From the IMG/VR virus record IMGVR_UViG_3300011116_000515, positions 1 to 32,685 of that record: 32,685 bases of DNA; one strand, written 5' to 3'. Under the pieces are notes generated by a model. The model searched no databases and had not been told where the DNA came from. It was given only the letters and a program-made list of their open reading frames with translations. Positions 23,467 to 30,770 of this stretch are shown here, piece by piece (within the stretch, counting starts at the first letter, position 1; the number at the start of each line of letters is the position of its first letter). The position numbers and the translations under genes are program-made. The stretch comes from a virus.

Positions 23467-24042
23467 TCAATAAAGGTCTTCTTTTACTATTTCATAATGT
23501 GTATATGAAAATGTAGCAGTTGCCATTAAATTATCTACATCTTGAATAGAAACATCAAAATCTAAACCAGAAAGACTAGTAGGGTAGACATCATAAAATT
23601 TAAAAGTTACTATTGGTTTATATGCGCTGTTTAAAACATATAAACCTGCTAATGCTGTTTTTTGTTTTTCTTTTAAACGATCTAACATTCCATCGTATGT
23701 GCTTAAATCAATTAACCAATTGTGTATTTCTCTCCAATTAGTCATCTCTTCATCAACAGAAAACCCGATCTGTAGATCTTCATATACCAACTGAGTACCG
23801 GGTCGGTTAATATTAATTGATGTTGGATTTGATTGCACGGATTGACCAAAACCAATTGATGGTATGTTTGCTCTTTGACAAAAGAACATCATAGAGGGCA
23901 ATCGGTTCATAACAAATATAAACTTATTTCCTGTGAGAAAATTTCTATTTGTTGGCTGAAACTCATTTTCTATGAGCAGATCGCCTGGAAGTTTCTCACG
24001 GAAGGAGGCTGGTAATTGATTTAAGTAGTCTACGAATCCCAT
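23467..24042 (-). CDS. Tail-tube-like structural protein in the gp3 position
   Basis: A 191-residue protein that shares the plan of the tail tube fold with gp19 of this phage. RANIPSIGFG lines up with KATSLPGSSIGV, RPGTQLVYEDLQIGFSVDE lines up with the FSGERTYADWSIQIYDS region, and an IHNWLIDLS helix matches FEKWINLMN; a final ATFSYTHYEIV strand follows. In marine T4-like genomes the gene after gp23 is usually called gp3 (tail tube terminator / tail completion), while gp48 and gp54 are other tube-fold baseplate proteins. I can support 'tube-family tail protein' from sequence; choosing among gp3, gp54-like or another role would rest on position. No Shine-Dalgarno is visible; a perfect late octamer ends 5 nt before the ATG. 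Confidence 0.75.
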   Translation of the reverse strand: MGFVDYLNQLPASFREKLPGDLLIENEFQPTNRNFLTGNKFIFVMNRLPSMMFFCQRANIPSIGFGQSVQSNPTSININRPGTQLVYEDLQIGFSVDEEMTNWREIHNWLIDLSTYDGMLDRLKEKQKTALAGLYVLNSAYKPIVTFKFYDVYPTSLSGLDFDVSIQDVDNLMATATFSYTHYEIVKEDLY

Positions 24043-24047
24043 AGAAG

Positions 24048-24055
24048 TATTTATA
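24048..24055 (-). promoter_or_regulatory. T4-type late promoter octamer TATAAATA
   Basis: The minus strand reads TATAAATA exactly, the octamer recognised by gp55 in T4. It overlaps the T-tract of the gp23 terminator, so transcription is stopped and restarted within 40 bp. Only five bases (CTTCT) separate it from the ATG of the next gene at 24042. With the usual late spacing, initiation would fall at or within a base or two of that start codon, leaving no room for a ribosome site. Confidence 0.75.
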
Positions 24056-24062
24056 AAAGAAA

Positions 24063-24086
24063 ACCGGGAGCATTTCTGCTCCCGGT
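24063..24086 (-). terminator. Intrinsic terminator of the gp23 gene
   Basis: On the minus strand a perfect 10-bp stem (ACCGGGAGCA / TGCTCCCGGT) closes a GAAA tetraloop and runs straight into TTTTCTTTT. It begins 27 nt after the gp23 stop codon. Stem strength, GNRA loop and T-tract are all those of a Rho-independent terminator. It would isolate the very abundant gp23 mRNA from the downstream genes and stabilise its 3' end. Confidence 0.93.
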
Positions 24087-24113
24087 CTTCGTGAACTCAG
24101 TTGTTCAGATCAA

Positions 24114-25529
24114 TCAGGGATTACCACCGAAGTAACCACCAGTTTGACCGTGCAGGTTCTTGACGCTAAACAGTCTGTAGTAGACATTTGTAGCGGCGTC
24201 TAGACCATCGCTGTTACCAGTGATTTGGGTTCTGCCCTTAGCGAATGGGTTTGCGACCATTCCGTAACGGGTCTTGAAACCAATCTTTGGTTGGAATGTA
24301 TCTTGCGATACTGCACGAACCATTTGGAGCGGAACATATGGGCAGTAGAACATACCGGCGTCATATGGGGAAACTCCCTTATAACCAACGAGGCAGAAAT
24401 CAATACCTTCAGCGACGAATGGGTCGATATAAACCTTGAACTTACCATTCAATACACCGGCAAAGACATTTCCTGTATCGTCAACATTCAAATTGGTGTT
24501 GAGAGCAGGAGAGAGGTTCAAGAAACCACCCATTGCGAGAGCAGATGCGACATCGGCGCTGCAAAGGATGAAGTTACCCTTTCCTCTACGGGTTTGCTTA
24601 GCGATCAAGTTTGCTTCGCGTTCGATTTGGAACATCAAACCACGGTAGCGTTCTGCACTCCAACGACCATCGGAGTCGTTGAGAATGTCGTATACACCGT
24701 TTCCACCGCCAGCGAGGTCGGTGTTTGCTGCACCCTTCTTCGCAATGAAGTAAACTGCGCGGATGATTTCGCGGTTGATTTCATTGAGAATTTCTGTGCT
24801 GAGAATGTTCGCCAACTCAGATTCAGCATCAAGTCCGTGAACGGCCTTGAGGTCTTGTGCCAATTCTGTGGTGTATTCTGCCTTGAGGGCGCGTGTTCTT
24901 GCTTCGACGGCAACGCGCTCAATGCTGAAGGCCATTTCACGGAATTGGTAGGTATCGTTAGAACCACCAAGATTTTCTGCTTGAGAAGTGATCATTCCAC
25001 GGAACTTGGCCCAATCAGAAATTTGTGTTCCAGAAGCATTGATTGGGGTGACACCGAGGGTGTGACCGGCAAGCATGTTTGGGAGACTATAAGCACCAGA
25101 TGCACCAGATGCACCGGAGAACTGGGACCAGGGCTCATCAAACATAGCCTCTTCACCTGTTTGTGATTGATATCTTGATCTCATTGCGAAGATCAAACCT
25201 GTTGGTGCAGTCATTGGTTGAACGCCAGCGATGTCGTAAGCAACGACATTGGGCATGGCGCGACGAACCAACGAGATGAGGATTGGGTCATAACCTGCAA
25301 GATTACCAGCAGAAGATGTGGCAGCAGAAACGCTGAATCCACCACCCATTGCATTGGCGGGTGCTTCTGTGAGCATTTGCTCTTGGAGAGCCTTCTTTTG
25401 GTTCTCTAAGAGAACCGCGGTTACTCTGCGCTTGTGTACATCTCCGATATTTGGAAGATCCGAATGATTTATAATTGGATCCCATTTTTCTACTAATGTG
25501 TCATACGGTGTTGTTGAATTAAAGTCCAT
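24114..25529 (-). CDS. gp23: Major capsid protein gp23
   Basis: The main shell protein, 471 residues (T4 gp23: 521). The N-terminus (EKWDPIINHSDLPNIGDVHK) and the core segments RAMPNVVAYDIAGVQPMTAP, FAMRSRYQSQTGEEAMFDEP and GKGNFILCSADVASALAMGG are standard gp23 motifs, as is YDAGMFYCPYVPLQMVRAVS near the C-terminus. A probable gp21 cleavage site is MLTE|APANA after Glu55, which would remove a charged helical delta region of 55 residues. Codon use is visibly more GC-rich than in the neighbours, as expected for a very highly expressed gene, and this creates long antisense open frames. An AAGGAGAAAAAG leader precedes the ATG and an intrinsic terminator follows the stop. Confidence 0.97.
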   Translation of the reverse strand: MDFNSTTPYDTLVEKWDPIINHSDLPNIGDVHKRRVTAVLLENQKKALQEQMLTEAPANAMGGGFSVSAATSSAGNLAGYDPILISLVRRAMPNVVAYDIAGVQPMTAPTGLIFAMRSRYQSQTGEEAMFDEPWSQFSGASGASGAYSLPNMLAGHTLGVTPINASGTQISDWAKFRGMITSQAENLGGSNDTYQFREMAFSIERVAVEARTRALKAEYTTELAQDLKAVHGLDAESELANILSTEILNEINREIIRAVYFIAKKGAANTDLAGGGNGVYDILNDSDGRWSAERYRGLMFQIEREANLIAKQTRRGKGNFILCSADVASALAMGGFLNLSPALNTNLNVDDTGNVFAGVLNGKFKVYIDPFVAEGIDFCLVGYKGVSPYDAGMFYCPYVPLQMVRAVSQDTFQPKIGFKTRYGMVANPFAKGRTQITGNSDGLDAATNVYYRLFSVKNLHGQTGGYFGGNP

Positions 25530-25555
25530 CTTTTTCTCCTTGTATACTATGTATT

Positions 25556-25563
25556 AATTTGTA
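25556..25563 (-). promoter_or_regulatory. Weak late-like octamer TACAAATT before gp23
   Basis: In the 44-bp gap before gp23 the minus strand offers TACAAATT, two bases off TATAAATA, 26 nt from the ATG. T4 has a perfect late promoter here, so some promoter is expected, but this match is weak. Confidence 0.3.
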
Positions 25564-25573
25564 TTTTTCTAAA

Positions 25574-26569
25574 TTACTTTTTAGAATTTGTTAATTTTAA
25601 CTGATTGCTAAGTGTTCTTGCATACGCTTCCATGAGTGGATCAGAACCTGTTGGTTTTGTATTTGGTGTAGTTGTTTCCTCCGTAATAGAACCATAATTT
25701 GGTGCTAATGTGTTGTTGACACGATTATTCTTGCCAAAATAAGATTCTTTCAGAATTTTTACCTTGTCTGCATACTGTTCGACACTGTTGAATTCTAAAT
25801 TTTCTGAAAGTTTCGCAAGTTTTTCTACTTCTGTGTCGGCCAAACCATTGCTGATTTCAATGAATGATTCGGCACACAGATGTGCGAGTAGTTGATTCTT
25901 GAGTTCCATGTTTTCTGCCAATGCGGAATTCGCAGCATTCTCTAGTTCAGCATTTGCGGCAAACAGATCGTCTAACACATCATACTTCTCTTGAGGAACA
26001 TCAATGAAACTGTTCTCGAACAATTCCTTTAGTCCCAGAATGAAGTTTTCAGCGATCTCTGTGCGGAAGCCATTTTCAATGGCCAACTTGTTTTCGTTTG
26101 ACCATTCTTCTACAACATAGGTCAGATATTGATCAACATGTTCAACTATAGAAGAAATGTTATTTTGTAACTTCTCTTCAATAATTTCCTTCGTTGCTTC
26201 CAACATCGATTGCTCAATGATTGCAACTTTCTCATTGAGTGCAGCAGTAAAGACTGTTTTAATCTTTTCCACAAACTCAGGAGAAGCATTTGCACCCTCA
26301 AAGATTGCATTGAGAGTATCATTGATATCTACTTCGAGTTGTTCGTTGCGTGTAATGGCTTCCTCGTCGTCTACTTCCCCTGCTTGTGGGTTTGCTTGGA
26401 CTTGAGCACCAGAGGCAGCAGCACTACCATTTGGTCTAAGTGTTGCCTTATTTGCTTCTGAGTTACCATTTGTTTGCAGTGTACCGAGTACTGCACCTCT
26501 TCCGTTTGCATCGCTGTATAGGTTTGGCGATGAAAAACCCATATCTGTTTGTTGTTTATTGTCTTGCAC
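25574..26569 (-). CDS. gp22: Prohead scaffolding core protein gp22
   Basis: gp22 is the main internal scaffold on which the capsid assembles; it is later cut to peptides by gp21. The product (331 residues, T4 269) has a Gly/Asn/Ala/Gln-rich N-terminal ~75 residues, then long acidic helices typical of gp22 (NDTLNAIFEGANASPEFVEK, HVDQYLTYVVEEWSNENKLA, NFILGLKELFENSFIDVPQE). The last of these, with YDVLDDLFAANAELENAANS, is the conserved gp22 signature in marine T4-like phages. The C-terminal tail ends MEAYARTLSNQLK. The chosen start is GTG at 26569 because a strong GGAGGAA site stands 8 nt before it; an in-frame ATG nine codons later is the alternative. It lies just before gp23, as expected. Confidence 0.9.
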   Translation of the reverse strand: MQDNKQQTDMGFSSPNLYSDANGRGAVLGTLQTNGNSEANKATLRPNGSAAASGAQVQANPQAGEVDDEEAITRNEQLEVDINDTLNAIFEGANASPEFVEKIKTVFTAALNEKVAIIEQSMLEATKEIIEEKLQNNISSIVEHVDQYLTYVVEEWSNENKLAIENGFRTEIAENFILGLKELFENSFIDVPQEKYDVLDDLFAANAELENAANSALAENMELKNQLLAHLCAESFIEISNGLADTEVEKLAKLSENLEFNSVEQYADKVKILKESYFGKNNRVNNTLAPNYGSITEETTTPNTKPTGSDPLMEAYARTLSNQLKLTNSKK

Positions 26570-26594
26570 GATATATTTCCTCCACTTTTTGGCA

Positions 26595-26635
26595 ATTATA
26601 TTTAGTATAAACTAAATTTTCACAATACGATTGTG
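26595..26635 (-). promoter_or_regulatory. gp22 upstream region: two inverted repeats and a TATAAT
   Basis: The 69-bp gap before gp22 holds a hairpin CACAAT-CGT-ATTGTG (26621-26635) just after the stop of the basic protein gene, a second inverted repeat TTTAGT-TTAT-ACTAAA (26601-26616) and a TATAAT (26600-26595) that could be a -10 for gp22. The hairpin has no T-run, so it is not a convincing terminator. Confidence 0.35.
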
Positions 26636-26638
26636 TAC

Positions 26639-27295
26639 TTATTTTGTTAATCTTTTTAAAATATGTGAACCAAGCGGCACATTTAAATTATTTTTTCTGT
26701 TTTCGGCAGTAGTTTTTCCGGGATCATAACTATGAATTGTACTTACCATTTTATCAACAAAGCCATTTGCAATTGCACTTGTTACTTTGCCTAATATACT
26801 CTTTTGACTAGAATCTTTAGGAAAAAGATTAGTTCCTGTCGGGGGAGTTGAAAGATTTGCATTCATCATCTTAACTCCACGCACTCCTGCTCTTATTGCA
26901 TTTTGTGCTCCCCTGAATGCTCCTATTGCAGATGATTTTATTGCCGCATTTCCGACTGCCCCTGTATTTCTTACTCTCTGACCTTCCATTGATGAATATT
27001 GCTTATTACTAATAAATTTTCCCCCTACTCTGGGTTGAGGAGAGGTTCTATTTAAAACATTAGAAACATTTCGATTTGCATCTGCTGCTACTTGTGTAGT
27101 ATTACTTATAGTGTTTACTGCTGCACGACCTGCACCTACCACACCACCTAAAAGTCTTGCGCCTGCTCTACCAAGCGCAGCTGCAGCAAAACCAGGCCGG
27201 GAAGCACGAAAAATAACTTCAGAAAGTTCCTGCTGTCTCTTCCATTCGTTGAACTTTTTGATTTCTAGGAGATTTTGTTTACTGATATTCATCAA
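26639..27295 (-). CDS. Unrecognised basic Ala/Gly-rich protein in the head operon
   Basis: I do not recognise this 218-residue protein. It is strongly basic, with an Ala/Gly/Arg-rich stretch near residues 34-62 (AAAALGRAGARLLGGVVGAG) and a second one near 110-140 (GAFRGAQNAIRAGVRGVK), possibly amphipathic or DNA-contacting, and no clear membrane segment. The N-terminal 30 residues form a charged helix holding two L-x-E triplets (NLLE, ELSE) that fit the gp21 cleavage rule. Its start overlaps the protease stop by 4 nt, so it is translationally coupled to gp21, and it precedes the scaffold gene. T4 has a small basic core protein (gp68) before gp21 and packaged basic internal proteins; a gp68-like or internal-head role is an inference from charge and position only. 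Confidence 0.7.
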   Translation of the reverse strand: MMNISKQNLLEIKKFNEWKRQQELSEVIFRASRPGFAAAALGRAGARLLGGVVGAGRAAVNTISNTTQVAADANRNVSNVLNRTSPQPRVGGKFISNKQYSSMEGQRVRNTGAVGNAAIKSSAIGAFRGAQNAIRAGVRGVKMMNANLSTPPTGTNLFPKDSSQKSILGKVTSAIANGFVDKMVSTIHSYDPGKTTAENRKNNLNVPLGSHILKRLTK

Positions 27296-27939
27296 AGTCT
27301 TCTTAGGAAATCTTCAAATAATGAAATTGCTTTCTTTTCTAAATTTCTTTTAGATGTTTTGGTCAATTCTTTGTGATAACCATCAATTATTTTCTCTTTG
27401 AGAAGACCATTATCCCATACCCATTCTCTTCCTTCCATTATGCCATTTACAAATGCATTTGGAGCAGATGGATCTGCAACAATATCGATAGCAGAAAGAG
27501 AAAAATCAGGTTGAACTTCGTTTACTTCGTTGACTTTCTTAAGAGAACCCATGCCTCTGGAGGAAACTCCCAACAAAGCACCTTCGTCAATCAGATTCTT
27601 TACAATGTTTCCCATTGGAGTTTCTGTAAGAATCTTTGCACGACCAACGAAATCGTTTCCATTTTTGCTCAAATTGGTGATCATGTGTGAAACACGATCA
27701 AGATTTACTGTTGGGCCTTGTGGATGGTTTAGTTCACCAAGTGCTCTCTTCTTTACTATAAAGTTTTGTTGATATCTACCTATTTCGTTTTCCAAAATAG
27801 GCAGTGGATATTTTCTTCCATTACGATTTACGGTTTCTGCCTGAAGCATAACGCCTTCGAGGAAGTAATTTTTCTTTCCATCCTCACGAGACTCAACTAT
27901 TGGTTTTACTGTTTCTATTGTCTCAGTTATTAGCTTCAT
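27292..27939 (-). CDS. gp21: Prohead core protease gp21
   Basis: This serine protease (T4 gp21, MEROPS U9-type family with a herpes-assemblin-like fold) degrades the core and trims the capsid proteins before DNA packaging. The 215 residues match the T4 length (212). Visible family motifs are FLEGVMLQAETVNRNGRKYP near residue 26, the catalytic His segment ALGELNHPQGPTVNL near 67-80, the nucleophile Ser in LGVSSRGMGSL near 123-132, and SAIDIVADPSAPNAFVNG near 150-167, which is strongly conserved in this family. It starts 9 bp after the acidic core protein gene with an AAGGT site. Its stop overlaps the start of the next gene by 4 nt. Its likely targets in this window are gp22, the acidic protein and gp23. 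Confidence 0.94.
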   Translation of the reverse strand: MKLITETIETVKPIVESREDGKKNYFLEGVMLQAETVNRNGRKYPLPILENEIGRYQQNFIVKKRALGELNHPQGPTVNLDRVSHMITNLSKNGNDFVGRAKILTETPMGNIVKNLIDEGALLGVSSRGMGSLKKVNEVNEVQPDFSLSAIDIVADPSAPNAFVNGIMEGREWVWDNGLLKEKIIDGYHKELTKTSKRNLEKKAISLFEDFLRRL

Positions 27940-27948
27940 TGGTTTACC

Positions 27949-28476
27949 TTAAATGTTTTGGTTCATAAAACTTTCAACTACTTGTTGAATTTCTTCTTGT
28001 GTTAACTCATAACCAGATTCTTTTTCAATTTGTTCAATGATTTGGTTGAGGGTTTCTTGGAGTTCTTCTTCGGTCAATGACTCATAGACCTTTTTCTTTC
28101 CTTCTTCTCCGTCTTCATCTTCCTCTTCCTCTTCATCTTCGTTTTCTTTATTATTTTCGTCGTCTTCGGTTTCTTCCTCGTCCTCTTCCTCTTCGTCCTC
28201 GTCTTCTTCTTTTTCTTCTTTCATAGAAGCGGATATTTTTTCTCTACGATTCTTTAAATAATCATCAGATTCATCGGAATCGCCGTCATTATCTACATCT
28301 TCGTCCTCATCACCAACTGGATCCATCTTTTCATTGAAAACGGATGGAGCAAATTCAACCAATTGTTGCTCTAAGAGCTTTCCCATCTTTTCATAAAGAC
28401 TTGATTGAATAAGTTTCTTACCCTCTATGAGATTGTTATTTAAAATGCTGTTTACTGCTTTTTCTATATTTGACAT
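27949..28476 (-). CDS. Acidic prohead core protein, gp67-like
   Basis: A 175-residue protein with an extremely acidic middle, about residues 52-125, in runs of Glu and Asp, flanked by helical ends (SILNNNLIEGKKLIQ at the N-terminus; LTEEELQETLNQIIEQIEKE at the C-terminus). T4 places the small acidic prohead core protein gp67 between portal and protease, and marine relatives keep this; position and composition both fit, but there is little direct sequence identity to cite. The N-terminal part contains L-x-E triplets (KLLE, QLVE) of the type cut by gp21-family proteases, in line with a core protein that is degraded during maturation. The low-complexity acidic tract prevents a firm homology claim. 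The ATG follows an AGGAGAAAAAC leader and a TATAAATT late-like element. Confidence 0.7.
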   Translation of the reverse strand: MSNIEKAVNSILNNNLIEGKKLIQSSLYEKMGKLLEQQLVEFAPSVFNEKMDPVGDEDEDVDNDGDSDESDDYLKNRREKISASMKEEKEEDEDEEEEDEEETEDDENNKENEDEEEEEDEDGEEGKKKVYESLTEEELQETLNQIIEQIEKESGYELTQEEIQQVVESFMNQNI

Positions 28477-28500
28477 GTTTTTCTCCTATTTCTATATATT

Positions 28501-28508
28501 AATTTATA
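28501..28508 (-). promoter_or_regulatory. Late-like octamer TATAAATT before the acidic core protein gene
   Basis: The minus strand reads TATAAATT, one base off consensus, over the gp20 stop codon and 24 nt before the ATG at 28476. The leader holds an AGGAG ribosome site. Confidence 0.5.
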
Positions 28509-30090
28509 TTTGCTCAGATTGGTCGGTGCCTTCAGGATTCATTTGCTGTTGTAGCATTTGTTGTTGCATAATTTTTGCCTGTTCTTCTTCAATTTCCTGA
28601 TTCATTTCGTTGATTTCCTCATCGGTTTGTTTCAGGATATGCTTACGAACCCATTTGGCAGAAAAGAATTGGTTTGTGTAATTTGCCATTACATTTAACA
28701 TATCAACCTTTTCTCTCATTATCTCATTTTCTTTGAGTTCGTTGAAGTGAGAATCTTTGTTCCAATCAAAACGAATTTCTTGAGCCAAGTTATTCCAATC
28801 ATTTTCGGTCAAAATGCCCTTTAAAAGGCATTGTTTTTTCAACAAATCAAGGAATAAGAATGAGAATCTTTTTCTCAGTTTTTCTATGAACTTGAAGAAT
28901 TGGACTTCATCTCTGGTAATTTCACCCTGTCTTCCCATATTAAACCCAGTAGAGGTTTCGAGTCTACTGATTGGGACATTCAACGCTCTATAGACTTTCT
29001 TCAGAAGATAATCAACATCGTCCATTTGACCCAAATTCTGACCACCATCTAGTAGCGATATTTCGGTTCCTCTGTTTCCTTCTCTTCGTGGAATCCAAAA
29101 GTCCTCAAGCATAGACATATGATTTCTTTCATCTTTGATCTCTCCTGATTTTGAATCATATGTTATTTTATTTCTATACTTGTTCATCAAACTGGAGATG
29201 TATTGTTCTGCCTTTTGTTTGGGTAAATTACCGACATCGACATAAAACACTCTACGCTCTGGTGCTCTTGAGATTCTGTAGATAACAACGGCATCTTCTA
29301 TTTGCCGTAACATATTTACAGGTCGTACTGCTTTTTGGAGATATCCAATTACTCTTTTGCTTCCGCTATCGACAACACCAGAGTGAACATAACAGATAGA
29401 ATCCACTGATATTTTAATACCAGCAGTAGTAGTTGGTGTTACTGAATCTTTATCCAGATCGGTATAAACATAAAACTCTTCAATATTTTTAACCAATGCA
29501 AGATTGACATGGTTTACATTTTTAACTTCTTTTTCAACTTTTCTGACCTTTTGAATTTTTGTCGGATCTATAGGTCTAAGTTGTTGTATACCCTTTTCTG
29601 GATTTTTTGTGTCAATAATGATATGATAAAATACTTTAGAATCGATATACCATCGTCTAAAAATATCATCTGCTTTATTGCTAAAATCTAAAAGTCTTTG
29701 AATATTTTTAAATTCTTGATGTATTTTTGTTTTAATATTATCAGATATAGTATCAATATTATCCAAATCTAATTTTACGCAATCATATTTGTCATCAAAT
29801 ACAATTGAGTCGTTTACTATATCTTGAATTGCTCTATCGACTTCTGGATATAAAGCCAATGATCGATATTGTTGTATTTGGGTGTTCTCTTGTATGAGAG
29901 CACCACCAAAGTCAAAATAACTACTGAAAAAACCACCACCTTCTACGACATATGTTCCATCGTAGTCTTCGGGCGCAACAAAGGAGGGCTGGGACTTAGG
30001 TGGTTCCAGCCCTCCAAATTCGTTGTCTTTCTGTTGAGATTCTTGCTTATCTTTTTTAAATGAAAAGCCAAATATATCTTTGAAAGCCAT
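28504..30090 (-). CDS. gp20: Portal vertex protein gp20
   Basis: The portal is a dodecameric ring at one vertex that starts prohead assembly, docks the terminase and conducts DNA. The product is 528 residues, essentially the T4 gp20 length (524). Recognisable segments are YRSLALYPEVDRAIQDIVND near residue 80, a PIDPTKIQKVRKV stretch near 170, RISRAPERRVFYVDVGNLPK near 270, and FWIPRREGNRGTEISLLDGG near 330, the most conserved stretch of T4-like portals. FNMGRQGEITRDE and a helical region follow. The C-terminal ~40 residues are Glu/Gln-rich (EEEQAKIMQQQMLQQQM). A late-like octamer and an AAAGGAGA site precede the ATG. It sits between gp19 and the core protein gene. Confidence 0.95.
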   Translation of the reverse strand: MAFKDIFGFSFKKDKQESQQKDNEFGGLEPPKSQPSFVAPEDYDGTYVVEGGGFFSSYFDFGGALIQENTQIQQYRSLALYPEVDRAIQDIVNDSIVFDDKYDCVKLDLDNIDTISDNIKTKIHQEFKNIQRLLDFSNKADDIFRRWYIDSKVFYHIIIDTKNPEKGIQQLRPIDPTKIQKVRKVEKEVKNVNHVNLALVKNIEEFYVYTDLDKDSVTPTTTAGIKISVDSICYVHSGVVDSGSKRVIGYLQKAVRPVNMLRQIEDAVVIYRISRAPERRVFYVDVGNLPKQKAEQYISSLMNKYRNKITYDSKSGEIKDERNHMSMLEDFWIPRREGNRGTEISLLDGGQNLGQMDDVDYLLKKVYRALNVPISRLETSTGFNMGRQGEITRDEVQFFKFIEKLRKRFSFLFLDLLKKQCLLKGILTENDWNNLAQEIRFDWNKDSHFNELKENEIMREKVDMLNVMANYTNQFFSAKWVRKHILKQTDEEINEMNQEIEEEQAKIMQQQMLQQQMNPEGTDQSEQI

Positions 30091-30120
30091 AATATAAAAT
30101 TCTCCTTTAAGTTACTATAG

Positions 30121-30128
30121 TATTTATG
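30121..30128 (-). promoter_or_regulatory. Late-like octamer CATAAATA before gp20
   Basis: The minus strand reads CATAAATA, one base from the T4 late consensus, spanning the gp19 stop codon and lying 30 nt before the gp20 ATG, which has an AAAGGAGA ribosome site in between. Confidence 0.5.
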
Positions 30129-30729
30129 TCTGTGCTGTTGGTGTTGATTCTGTTGGTGTACCGTTTCCGTCGCCTGGTTCCCAGAAATCATATGCCATCG
30201 TCACTGTAAACTCAGCAAAGGTGTCCGTCATGTCATACGACATATCAATTGGAGAAATATCTATTGGAAAACAATGTCTAAGTACATGAGATTGTGTGTG
30301 TCCGCTATCAGCATCGCTTGATACGGAATTTACCACATCTCCATGATAAACTACCCAATCTGATGTTAAACTATAATCCAATATATGCGATTCGCGGTGA
30401 TTCATCAAATTTATCCATTTTTCAAATGTTTGTTTTAGTATTTGACCGGGTGTAGATGAATCATATATTTGAATTGACCAATCGGCATATGTTCTTTCGC
30501 CAGAAAATTTAACAATTCTACCCTGCCAAGCCACAGGTATTACACCTATGCTAGATCCAGGCAATGATGTTGCTTTGCAATAAACATCAAATCTTGCAGT
30601 GGTATCTGATGCGGGTTGATTGCTTATATTCTGTGTAGTTACTGCTGTCGGAAAAGAACCAGAAATTTTAAATCTGTTTGGTCTTGTTCCGAAAAAATTG
30701 TGTCTAAAGTCTCTTATTCCTGTTGCCAT
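30124..30729 (-). CDS. gp19: Tail tube protein gp19
   Basis: gp19 forms the inner tube through which DNA passes. The 201-residue product is longer than T4 gp19 (163). Family features are the N-terminal DFRHNFFGTRPNRFKISG, the strand pair CKATSLPGSSIGVIPV and WQGRIVKFSGERTYADWSI, a helix FEKWINLMNH, and a C-terminal SYDMTDTFAEFTVTMAYDFW strand. A short Thr/Pro/Ser-rich tail (GTPTESTPTAQT) follows and is not part of the usual fold. It lies directly downstream of the sheath gene with a 41-bp gap that contains a late-promoter-like octamer and an AGGGAGA ribosome site before the ATG. Order 18-19-20 is the standard T4 order. Identification is firm. Confidence 0.93.
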   Translation of the reverse strand: MATGIRDFRHNFFGTRPNRFKISGSFPTAVTTQNISNQPASDTTARFDVYCKATSLPGSSIGVIPVAWQGRIVKFSGERTYADWSIQIYDSSTPGQILKQTFEKWINLMNHRESHILDYSLTSDWVVYHGDVVNSVSSDADSGHTQSHVLRHCFPIDISPIDMSYDMTDTFAEFTVTMAYDFWEPGDGNGTPTESTPTAQT

Positions 30730-30757
30730 TTTTGTTCTCCCTTATTTTTGTGCTAGA

Positions 30758-30765
30758 TCTTTATA
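30758..30765 (-). promoter_or_regulatory. Late-like octamer TATAAAGA before gp19
   Basis: The minus strand reads TATAAAGA, one base from TATAAATA, in the gap between gp18 and gp19 and 28 nt before the gp19 ATG. There is room for a start site and the AGGGAGA ribosome site. It is consistent with a separate late promoter for the abundant tube protein. Confidence 0.45.
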
Positions 30766-30770
30766 ATCAA

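Noticed and set aside
24225-25166. Plus-strand open frame of 313 codons antisense to gp23
   Set aside because: It lies wholly inside the highly conserved gp23 gene; biased codon use on the real strand leaves the antisense frame open. The sequence is Cys/Val/Glu-rich without any recognisable motif and has no ribosome site.
28081-28215. Dense TTC/CTC/GTC repeat on the plus strand, considered as a simple repeat or regulatory tract
   Set aside because: It is the coding sequence of the Glu/Asp-rich region of the acidic core protein; codons vary, so it is not a DNA-level repeat array.
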